DNA of 7,344 nucleotides from Candidatus Minthomonas equi (lineage in GTDB: Bacteria > Bacteroidota > Bacteroidia > Bacteroidales > UBA932): positions 1-7,344 of the forward strand of contig JAGHUZ010000072.1 of assembly GCA_018064575.1 (NCBI GenBank), written 5' to 3'. Position 1 is the stretch's first letter. Each line of letters starts with the position of its first letter. The translations under genes were made by a program, and so were the position numbers. Below are positions 1 to 6,036 of the stretch, in pieces. A model generated the notes under the pieces. It did not search any database and had not been told where the DNA came from. It saw nothing but the letters and a program-made list of their open reading frames with translations.

Positions 1-261
1 ATGGTGGTTATGGGTGTTCTGGGTGTACGTCTTCAGGGCCTTAACCGTGAACTTCTCTGGGATGGAGAAAATATGAAGTTCACCAATATCGGTGCTGACG
101 AGGCCATCACTTTCAAGGTTAAGGACGGATTTTCTGTAAAAGAAGGACATCCTACGTTCAATCACGTATATTCCGAGCCTGTCAATGCACTGGAATTCGC
201 CGCCGAACTTATCAAACACAAATATTACAACGGGTATGAACTTCCCGAAATGCCGAAATAA
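1..261 (+). CDS. Gfo/Idh/MocA-family oxidoreductase, C-terminal fragment (5' end outside window)
   Basis: The frame is open from the first base and stops at TAA 259-261, giving 86 residues. It resembles the extreme C-terminus of the large Bacteroidota Gfo/Idh/MocA oxidoreductases. The segment GLNRELLWDGENMKFTNI (residues 13-30) and the ending with a helical AAELIKHKYYNGYELPEMP stretch are typical of that tail. These enzymes use NAD(P) to oxidise or reduce sugar hydroxyls; the Rossmann domain and catalytic lysine would lie upstream and cannot be seen. The ATG at base 1 is almost certainly internal, because the matching region in relatives sits near residue 350-400. The next gene starts 29 bases downstream on the same strand, so the two are probably co-transcribed. 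With DUF1080 and TIM-barrel partners, a role in making or reducing 3-keto-sugars is the best inference. The family call rests on remembered sequence patterns over a short piece. Confidence 0.75.
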   Translation: MVVMGVLGVRLQGLNRELLWDGENMKFTNIGADEAITFKVKDGFSVKEGHPTFNHVYSEPVNALEFAAELIKHKYYNGYELPEMPK

Positions 262-290
262 TCATTAACCAATAACTAATTAAAACTGCA

Positions 291-1028
291 ATGAAAAAAT
301 CATTAATTCTTATGGCTGCTGCGGCTTTGTTCGCCGTATCATCTTGCGGCTCAGCTGAAGAAGAGGGCTTCACCCCGATTTTCGACGGTGAAACCTTTAC
401 CGGATGGCGTGCCTATAACGGAACGGACGTTCCCGGCGCTTGGATAATCGAAGACGGATGTCTTCATATTCAGGGTTCCGGCCGCGGTGAAGCAGGTGCC
501 GTTAACGGTGGCGACATTATCTATGCTGCCAAGAAACTTAAAAACTTCGAATTCTCCTTCGAATGGAAGGTGGCTAAAGGCTCAAATTCAGGTGTTTTCT
601 ATCTTGGACAGGAGATTCCCGGTCAGCCCCTTTACATCTCAGCGCCTGAATATCAGGTTCTTGACAATGCCAATCATCCCGATGCGAAACTCGGAGAAAA
701 CGGTAACCGCCAATCCTCATCCCTTTATGACATGATTCCTGCAAATCCCCAGAACTCCAAACCTTATGGGGAATGGAATACAGGTAAAATTATGGTATTC
801 GAAGGTACTGTCGTTCACTATCAGAACGGTGAAAAGGTATTGGAATATCACCTTTGGACTCCGAAATGGAAAGAAATGCTTGACAAGAGCAAATTCAGTA
901 AAGAAGCCTGGCCCGAAGCCTATGATCTCCTGATTAACTGCGGTGGAGAAAACCACGAAGGCTACATCGGACTTCAGGACCACGGTGATGACGTGTGGTA
1001 TCGTAACCTCAAAATTAAAGAACTTTAA
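291..1028 (+). CDS. DUF1080 / 3-keto-disaccharide hydrolase domain lipoprotein
   Basis: This is a 245-residue protein with a lipoprotein signal: MKK, a hydrophobic stretch (about residues 5-16) and a lipobox AVSSC with Cys19. The mature N-terminus carries an acidic run, GSAEEE, resembling surface-export signals of Bacteroidota lipoproteins. The rest is one DUF1080 beta-sandwich domain (about 27-245). Family hallmarks are FTPIFDGETFTGW near the start, SGVFYLG near residue 100, EYQVLDNANHPDA from Glu120, a SLYDMIPA segment, and the closing QDHGDDVWYRNLKI (229-242). Known family members cleave 3-keto-glycosides after a dehydrogenase has oxidised C3 of the sugar. The exact substrate cannot be read from the sequence. 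The start ATG follows an A/T-rich 29-base gap with no clear Shine-Dalgarno site, as is usual in Bacteroidota. The gene lies between the oxidoreductase and the TIM-barrel gene, with only 2 bases to the latter, indicating one operon. Confidence 0.9.
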   Translation: MKKSLILMAAAALFAVSSCGSAEEEGFTPIFDGETFTGWRAYNGTDVPGAWIIEDGCLHIQGSGRGEAGAVNGGDIIYAAKKLKNFEFSFEWKVAKGSNSGVFYLGQEIPGQPLYISAPEYQVLDNANHPDAKLGENGNRQSSSLYDMIPANPQNSKPYGEWNTGKIMVFEGTVVHYQNGEKVLEYHLWTPKWKEMLDKSKFSKEAWPEAYDLLINCGGENHEGYIGLQDHGDDVWYRNLKIKEL

Positions 1029-1030
1029 TA

Positions 1031-1933
1031 ATGAAAGTCACTATGAAACTGGTGGCTGCGCTCTTCCTGGCAGCCATCTTCACACCAGCTTGCAACGAAG
1101 CTCCCAAGGAAGTCGACCTCAAACATCAGATAGGTCTTCAACTTTATTCCATCCGTGGTGAAATGCAGAAAGACCCTGTCGGTTCCACCCAGAAAGTGGG
1201 TGCCATGGGTTATAACACAGTGGAACCTGCCGGTTACAATAATGCCGAAGGAACATTCTACGGAATACCCGCAGCCGAATTCGCAGCTCTTTGTGCAGAG
1301 AATAATCTGAAATGCATCTGCTCTCACGTCGGAGGACCTAACCCCTGTGAAGTATCAATGGATGAGTGTCTCACCTGGTGGAAGAAGACCATCGCGGACC
1401 ACAAGACGGCCGGATGTCTCTACATCGTTCAGCCTTCAATGCCGGGTGCCGCTTATGACAGCATACCGGGTCTTCAGAAATACTGTGAACTTTTCAATAA
1501 CGTAGGCGTTCTCTGCAAGTCTGAAGGTCTGCAGTTCGGTTATCATAACCATTCCGGTGAATTCACCACCGTTTTCGACACTCCCGAAGGTCCTGTTCGC
1601 CTGTACGATTATATGCTGACACATTGCGATGCGGACAAGGTGTTCTTCGAGCTCGACCTTTATTGGATTACCAAAGGTGGCTGCGATCCTATCGAATATT
1701 TCCAGAAATATCCCGGCCGCTTCAAAGCTTATCACGTAAAGGATAAACTTGAAGTAGGTGCCTCCGGCGAAATCGACTTCACTGCACTCTATGCTCAGGC
1801 CGATGTAGCCGGAATGGAATTCCAGATTATCGAACAGGAAGCCTTCGCAGAAGGTCTCACTCCTTTCGAAAGTATCAAAATCAGCCTTGATAACGCCCGT
1901 GCCGCTCAGGCTGCTGCAGATGCCCGGAAATAA
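1031..1933 (+). CDS. Exported sugar isomerase/epimerase-like TIM-barrel protein (AP endonuclease 2 / xylose isomerase-like fold)
   Basis: This 300-residue protein belongs to the xylose-isomerase-like TIM-barrel superfamily. Likely metal and active-site residues are visible: YHNH with His172/His174 and Glu177, ELDLYW with Asp209, YHVKD with His235, and IIEQE with Glu268/Glu270. IGLQLYSIR (34-42) is the usual first barrel strand. The N-terminus is a signal peptide with hydrophobic core 7-17 and Cys21 after FTPA, a poor but possible lipobox, so export and probably lipidation are expected. Databases often call such proteins 'sugar phosphate isomerase', but an exported enzyme is unlikely to meet sugar phosphates; acting on 3-keto-sugars or their unsaturated products is more plausible given the DUF1080 neighbour. 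The gene begins 2 bases after the upstream stop, suggesting coupled translation. A second ATG at 1043 (Met5) would leave an equally good signal peptide. Transcription should end at the hairpin just downstream. Confidence 0.85.
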   Translation: MKVTMKLVAALFLAAIFTPACNEAPKEVDLKHQIGLQLYSIRGEMQKDPVGSTQKVGAMGYNTVEPAGYNNAEGTFYGIPAAEFAALCAENNLKCICSHVGGPNPCEVSMDECLTWWKKTIADHKTAGCLYIVQPSMPGAAYDSIPGLQKYCELFNNVGVLCKSEGLQFGYHNHSGEFTTVFDTPEGPVRLYDYMLTHCDADKVFFELDLYWITKGGCDPIEYFQKYPGRFKAYHVKDKLEVGASGEIDFTALYAQADVAGMEFQIIEQEAFAEGLTPFESIKISLDNARAAQAAADARK

Positions 1934-1958
1934 CGCCGGAACTCCCGGTTCTCATTAT

Positions 1959-1992
1959 AAAAAAAACCGACCCGATGGGGGCCGGTTTTTTT
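1959..1992. terminator. Bidirectional intrinsic terminator between convergent operons
   Basis: Eight A (1959-1966) lead into a GC stem and seven T (1986-1992). CCG 1967-1969 pairs with CGG 1983-1985, an A/C mismatch follows (1970/1982), and CCC 1971-1973 pairs with GGG 1979-1981 around a 5-base loop. The A and T runs extend the stem and supply a U-tract on either strand. It lies 25 bases past the stop of the plus-strand isomerase gene and 21 bases past the stop of the minus-strand dehydratase gene, so it can end both transcripts. Confidence 0.85.
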
Positions 1993-2013
1993 ATGCACTT
2001 TCCGGGGGGAGGA

Positions 2014-2985
2014 CTATTCATATTCGACCTTGAGTGTGTCGAGTATGCCTTTAATGTATCCTATCCCGAACAGATTACCGTTCATGGCATAACTGGGTCT
2101 GGAATTGTCCTCGCCTGCCATAGTGGGAACGTGGTCAGAGCGGATGATGATGTCAGGGGTATTCTCCGCATAAAGTTTTACCAGGGAGGGTATATCGTTC
2201 GGACCGTTGTCGTGGAAAGTTTCGTGAAAATGTTCGGCATTTCCTGCGACGTCCCTGATATGAACGAATCGGATTCTGTCTTTCCAGAGAGGAACCACCT
2301 TGGGAATATCTGCTCCCATGGTGATATAGGTTCCCTGACAGAAAGTCAGTCCGTGGGCGGGGCTGTCGCTTAATGACAGAGCTCTCCGGATGGCATCTGT
2401 ATCTGTAAAGATTCTGTCGATGCCCTGAAGTGTCCGCACAGGTGGGTCATCGGGATGGAGTCCCATATTGACTCCTACCTCTTCAGCAGTGGGTATAACC
2501 TCATTGATAAACCATTCATAATTTTTCCAGATGGTGGCTGCATCCACAGGCGCATAGTCCTTGGTCGGAAGTTTCGCGGCATCTTTCATATCGAATCCGG
2601 TTACCACAGCACCACCTCTTTCGCGGATGTCAGTACTCGTTCTGAACCATCCGGTCTGCATGAAATTATAGCAGAGTGTCGTCACACCCAGTTCTGCCAT
2701 ATTTCTGAGCATCTGGCGATAATGCTCGGCATCCTCTTCGCGTCCGGGCAGTCCCAGCTTGATACGTGTCATATCGAACTGGTCTCCCTCCAAGCCGATG
2801 AGTTCCAGACCGTGTGATGAGAAAGTTTTCTTGGCAGCTGCGAAAGAGTCGATATTCCAGATGGGTTCTCTTCCTGTCAAATCAGGCGCGAGCTTGGCTA
2901 TCGCGTATTTTATGCCCATTTGCCTGCATAATTCCCATTTAAGGTCAGGTTTGTCTGAAAAAAAGAGATGAGCGAATTTCATCAT
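2014..2985 (-). CDS. Mannonate dehydratase-like enzyme (UxuA family, short form)
   Basis: This 323-residue protein has no signal peptide and should be cytoplasmic. It has the UxuA-type TIM-barrel signatures: GLHPDDPP with His177, TFCQGT with Cys216, FVHIRDV with His242, ETFHDNGPND (255-264), and RSDH with Asp284. By homology these His/Cys/His/Asp residues bind the Mn(II) ion. Family members dehydrate D-mannonate to 2-keto-3-deoxygluconate in the hexuronate pathway. E. coli UxuA is near 394 residues, so this is a shorter subfamily. Its C-terminus (GRLF-like NGNLFGIGYIKG) differs from the classic GY.L.DRA tail, and RSDH replaces the usual RPDH, so another aldonic acid substrate is possible. The ATG at 2985-2983 overlaps the deacetylase stop as ATGA; a second ATG directly follows (2982-2980), giving either MMKF or MKF. 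The overlap indicates translational coupling. No uxuB, kdgK or isomerase gene is in view. Confidence 0.85.
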   Translation of the reverse strand: MMKFAHLFFSDKPDLKWELCRQMGIKYAIAKLAPDLTGREPIWNIDSFAAAKKTFSSHGLELIGLEGDQFDMTRIKLGLPGREEDAEHYRQMLRNMAELGVTTLCYNFMQTGWFRTSTDIRERGGAVVTGFDMKDAAKLPTKDYAPVDAATIWKNYEWFINEVIPTAEEVGVNMGLHPDDPPVRTLQGIDRIFTDTDAIRRALSLSDSPAHGLTFCQGTYITMGADIPKVVPLWKDRIRFVHIRDVAGNAEHFHETFHDNGPNDIPSLVKLYAENTPDIIIRSDHVPTMAGEDNSRPSYAMNGNLFGIGYIKGILDTLKVEYE

Positions 2986-3932
2986 AGCGATTGAATGTAT
3001 TTGACTGTTATGGGACCGTTGAAGGGATTTATTTCCGCCATCCAGCGGTTCTTGACTTTTCTTGTCTCAAGCATTTTCCCTCCCTGTTTTATTTTAACGG
3101 AGTCGGAGGGTTTCCTATCGACACGGAATGTCAGAGTCAATTTGAATATCTCTTGGTCCAGAGAGCAGGAAGGGGTGATTACGAATGTCGTTTCCGATTT
3201 TTTTCTGACAGAGAGGGACGTGGCTTTCTGCAGTTCCGTGTAGGAGGCTATGTTTTCGAATGTGTCTATCCACAGGTCGGTTTCATACTTCTTTACTATG
3301 TCCAGAAACTCTGTGAAGTCTTCTATTTTTTCGAACTGGTCATATCCGTCCAGCATGGCGTGCGTCATAGTAATGAGCCATTCCCCATCGTCGATGGCTT
3401 TTTTCAAATCGCCTGTCAGGGAGGTGCAGGTATTGCTTCCGCCCAAGGTCTTTTGGTTGAAGCGGATACCTACCCTATTCTCAGCTGCCATCTTGATGAT
3501 ATCGGGATTACAATCGCCGTATGCGAAGCAGTAGGTTATGGGAAATTTTCCGGTATGGGCTGCCAATATCGTATCCGCATCGTGAATTTCGTGAGGAACC
3601 TCTTCTGATGGAATTTGGGTGATATGGGCGTGTGTCAGACCGTGGTTTGACATTTCGTGCCCTTTGTCGGAGAGTTCCTTTATCTGTTCCCAGCTCATCA
3701 GCGGCTTGACACCCCAATGGTCTATTCGGGTGGGAACTATCCAGAATGTCCCTCTCCATCCACGTCTTTCCAATTCAGGAACCGCCAGAGTGTACTGATC
3801 CAGATATCCGTCATCGAAAGTGAATGAAACTGCGGCTTTCCTGTCGCCCTTGAATCGGGCTATCGAAAAGTCCTGGGCGGACAGTGACAAAGCCGCAGCC
3901 AAAATCAGAATTGGAAACAGAATTTTTTTCAT
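2982..3932 (-). CDS. Secreted polysaccharide deacetylase (NodB/CE4-like) with C-terminal beta domain
   Basis: This 316-residue protein starts with a Sec signal peptide (residues 1-19, likely cut at LSLSA/Q), so it is periplasmic or secreted. The NodB domain covers about 30-230. Motif 1 is SFTFDDG with Asp40 (base) and Asp41 (metal). Motif 2 is NHGLTH with metal ligands His97 and His101. The position of motif 3 is CFAYGDCN (135-142) rather than the RPPYG form, and ITMTHAMLDGYD supplies the late catalytic His191. Such enzymes remove N- or O-acetyl groups from glycans with a divalent metal. Residues from about 235 to the end look like a small all-beta accessory domain. The gene starts 28 bases after the GH-A hydrolase stop, and its stop TGA overlaps the mannonate dehydratase start. 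Context favours a role in glycan use rather than cell-wall modification, but the acetylated substrate is unknown. Confidence 0.88.
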   Translation of the reverse strand: MKKILFPILILAAALSLSAQDFSIARFKGDRKAAVSFTFDDGYLDQYTLAVPELERRGWRGTFWIVPTRIDHWGVKPLMSWEQIKELSDKGHEMSNHGLTHAHITQIPSEEVPHEIHDADTILAAHTGKFPITYCFAYGDCNPDIIKMAAENRVGIRFNQKTLGGSNTCTSLTGDLKKAIDDGEWLITMTHAMLDGYDQFEKIEDFTEFLDIVKKYETDLWIDTFENIASYTELQKATSLSVRKKSETTFVITPSCSLDQEIFKLTLTFRVDRKPSDSVKIKQGGKMLETRKVKNRWMAEINPFNGPITVKYIQSL

Positions 3933-3960
3933 TTCTGCGTAATGGTGAAAGCGTCAATGA

Positions 3961-5979
3961 CTATTTGGTCTCGATTTCGTACCAGATGGTCTTGTACTTC
4001 GCGCCGATTTCGATAACTGCCTTGCCGCCCTCGGAGGTTACGGGAACTTCACACTTTCTTACACCGCTTTCGTCAAGAGCCCAGCATCGGGTATTCTTGG
4101 CTGATGAAGGAAGGGTGATTTTGGCGGGGATACCTTCGTTGAGCATAGGAGCACGACCATAATTCACTCTGTGGGAGTGGATGTGTGTGGTGGCATTGCC
4201 GTCCGCATCCTGAACGGAAGCGAATATCTGTCCGGTCTGCTTGGTGAAACCTGTAGCTACGAGAACTGCATTGGCACCCTTGGCGAAGCCGTTCCCATTG
4301 TGGCTGACGAGTGATATGGTGGCCCAGCCGAGCTTAGTCTGACCGATGTTGACTTTGATGCCGTCACCGAAGTCGATGGCTCTTCCGGCAGGGAAGCCTG
4401 TGAACATCTTGGTGTTCTTCGTGCGGACGATGAACATTCCCTGGTCCTTGATGGAATTGTTCCACTCAAGTTCCTTGGTGTCGCTCATCAGAACTGAAGG
4501 CACTGTCTCGGCGGGATAGGTCTTGGTGGAGGTAGCCTTGTAGTTGATGGCGGATTTGTGAAGGAAGTGCTGAGCGCCCCAGAAATTGCTGTCGGTGGCC
4601 TCTTTGATATAGTTGTCAACGTGGTAGTAGAGAGTTTTTCCGTATCCGTCTCTGATGACATCGCGGGGCAGGTCGATTACCGTGGTTTCACTATCGGATT
4701 CCTTGACGTCCCTTCTGAGGAACATCGAGGCGCAGGAAAGGAAATGCGCGAGGGCGTCCGTGCGGCAGCAATATGTGAAGTGGTAAGGCAGACGGCTGGG
4801 TTCGAGGGGCTGATTATTGTATGAGTGGGCAATGAAACCGTCCCATCCCTGATAGGCTGCGAATGCGTGCATCATCGGCTGACCTTCGGCTCCGTAGAAG
4901 TTAGGGTAGGGATTGTTGTATTCAGATACGGTGTAGGGGCGGTCAACAGGTCTGTAGTTCGCCAGGTGGGAGAGATTTCCGCAGGAAGGGTCATTGACCA
5001 TAGGGATATTGTTAATGGCCCAGTTGTCGGGATTTGCGGAAGCGGAAGGATGCTGCCAGTATGCGTGCATATCGAGGTAGTCCATTCCGTCGAATGCCCA
5101 GGGAGAAGAGTAGCTTACCTGAGAGGAGGTAATGGGAATCTTGACGCCGAGTTCGTTGACCAGAAGGTCTTTCTGACGGTCCCAGTGATTGCGGTCAGCG
5201 GCTTCCACTCTGTCGAAGTTCTGTTTTCTCTGGTCTTCGCTCATTCCTTTGAGCTCTTCCCTTGACGGATATCCGTATTCGGCTGCGCGGCCGTAGTTCG
5301 TGAAGAATGCGTTCTCATTGTTAACCTCTACGAGTGCCATACAGGGATCCTGCGCGAGTGAAAGGCCGGTGTAAGGGTTCACGTGGGTGAAAAGTTTGCG
5401 GGAGAAATCGAGTTCCATCTGCTGAATCTTCGGGTCAGTGGCGTTGAGTTCCTTGAAGGGACGGCCCACCAGAAGGTTCACGTCCACATAGATGCCTTTC
5501 TGTTTGAGCTGATAGATGAGGTATTCGAATTTGTCGAGCTGGTAAGGGTCGAAATTGCACCAGGTGGCGTCATCGACCAGAAGGCCCTTTTCGCGGATGT
5601 CATCGCTGAATCCGTAAGTTACGAGGTCAAAGAAATGGAGGCGTACCAGATTAATTCCGAAATGGGCGAGTCTTTCCGCTGTCCTTTCGGCCAGTTCGTG
5701 AGGGGGGAAGCAGGCGCCGCCCACGATATTGAAACCGTTGAAGCGGATGGGGCCTTTGTCGTTGGCGAAATGATTACCTTCGATACGGGTAAAACCGTTC
5801 TTCCCGGCGGGAGCATCGAGGAGATAACTGAAGTCAGTTACACCGTCTGCCATTTTATAGGAAATCATAAAGGGGAAAAGCCCGTCATCGGAAGGGAATT
5901 CACCAGGTTTGAGTGGAGATGCTCCGAAACAAATCAGAGAGGCCAGTAGTGCCGTTGTGAGGATAAATGCTTTTTTCAT
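3961..5979 (-). CDS. Secreted clan GH-A glycoside hydrolase (GH5/cellulase-like), three-part
   Basis: This 672-residue protein has a Sec signal peptide (1-20, likely cut after CFGA). A short beta region (about 25-85, with IRFNGFNIVGG) leads into a TIM barrel (about 90-430). Clan GH-A features are RLHFFD (113-118), the acid/base motif LVEVNNEN with Glu222, DMHAYW with His305, and the nucleophile motif YTVSEYNNP with Glu353; the 131-residue spacing suits a retaining GH-A enzyme. The C-terminal third (about 480-672) is beta-rich, including a GMFIVRTKNTKMFTGF segment and a final strand set ending KTIWYEIETK, typical of accessory sandwiches on large GH5-like hydrolases. The CAZy family and substrate (mannan, glucan, galactan or other) cannot be settled by eye. 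The gene lies 57 bases after the GH2 gene and 28 before the deacetylase, consistent with one operon. The start ATG is preceded by an A/T-rich leader with a tandem 10-base repeat. Confidence 0.85.
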   Translation of the reverse strand: MKKAFILTTALLASLICFGASPLKPGEFPSDDGLFPFMISYKMADGVTDFSYLLDAPAGKNGFTRIEGNHFANDKGPIRFNGFNIVGGACFPPHELAERTAERLAHFGINLVRLHFFDLVTYGFSDDIREKGLLVDDATWCNFDPYQLDKFEYLIYQLKQKGIYVDVNLLVGRPFKELNATDPKIQQMELDFSRKLFTHVNPYTGLSLAQDPCMALVEVNNENAFFTNYGRAAEYGYPSREELKGMSEDQRKQNFDRVEAADRNHWDRQKDLLVNELGVKIPITSSQVSYSSPWAFDGMDYLDMHAYWQHPSASANPDNWAINNIPMVNDPSCGNLSHLANYRPVDRPYTVSEYNNPYPNFYGAEGQPMMHAFAAYQGWDGFIAHSYNNQPLEPSRLPYHFTYCCRTDALAHFLSCASMFLRRDVKESDSETTVIDLPRDVIRDGYGKTLYYHVDNYIKEATDSNFWGAQHFLHKSAINYKATSTKTYPAETVPSVLMSDTKELEWNNSIKDQGMFIVRTKNTKMFTGFPAGRAIDFGDGIKVNIGQTKLGWATISLVSHNGNGFAKGANAVLVATGFTKQTGQIFASVQDADGNATTHIHSHRVNYGRAPMLNEGIPAKITLPSSAKNTRCWALDESGVRKCEVPVTSEGGKAVIEIGAKYKTIWYEIETK

Positions 5980-5985
5980 TGTGCA

Positions 5986-6005
5986 GTAAATAATTGTAAA
6001 TAATT
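5986..6005. repeat. Perfect 10-bp tandem repeat in the leader of the GH-A hydrolase gene
   Basis: GTAAATAATT occurs twice back to back (5986-5995 and 5996-6005); read on the coding strand it is AATTATTTAC twice, ending 6 bases before the ATG. The whole 57-base gap (5980-6036) is A/T-rich, with no Shine-Dalgarno site and no clear Bacteroidota -7 box (TAnnTTTG). The repeat covers the ribosome-docking zone, so it could keep the start unstructured or affect translation; that role is inference. Confidence 0.7.
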
Positions 6006-6036
6006 TAAGAGGTTGTATATTATGATATCGGTGGAA

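Noticed and set aside
1..3. ATG at the first base as a true gene start
   Set aside because: The encoded residues match the interior of a Gfo/Idh/MocA C-terminal region, so the window edge simply falls on a methionine or in-frame ATG.
262..290. Promoter or regulatory site between the oxidoreductase and DUF1080 genes
   Set aside because: The gap is only 29 bases and A/T-rich, with no recognisable box or hairpin; it is better read as an intra-operon leader.
1975..2373. A 132-codon plus-strand frame starting inside the terminator
   Set aside because: It begins at a GATGGGGG loop within the hairpin and runs antisense to the mannonate dehydratase; it has no plausible leader.
2991..3608. A 205-codon open frame on the plus strand, opposite the deacetylase gene
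   Set aside because: It is fully antisense to a gene with intact catalytic motifs; its translation is rich in Cys, Phe and Tyr, has no recognisable domain, and it begins within the neighbour's 3' end.
5383..5949. A 188-codon open frame on the plus strand, opposite the start of the GH-A hydrolase
   Set aside because: It is antisense to the signal peptide and barrel region of a convincing gene; the openness follows from the codon bias of the real strand, and the protein shows no signature.
5980..6036. Promoter for the GH-A hydrolase gene
   Set aside because: The gap is A/T-rich, but no TAnnTTTG -7 box with an upstream TTTG partner is visible, so a separate promoter cannot be supported.
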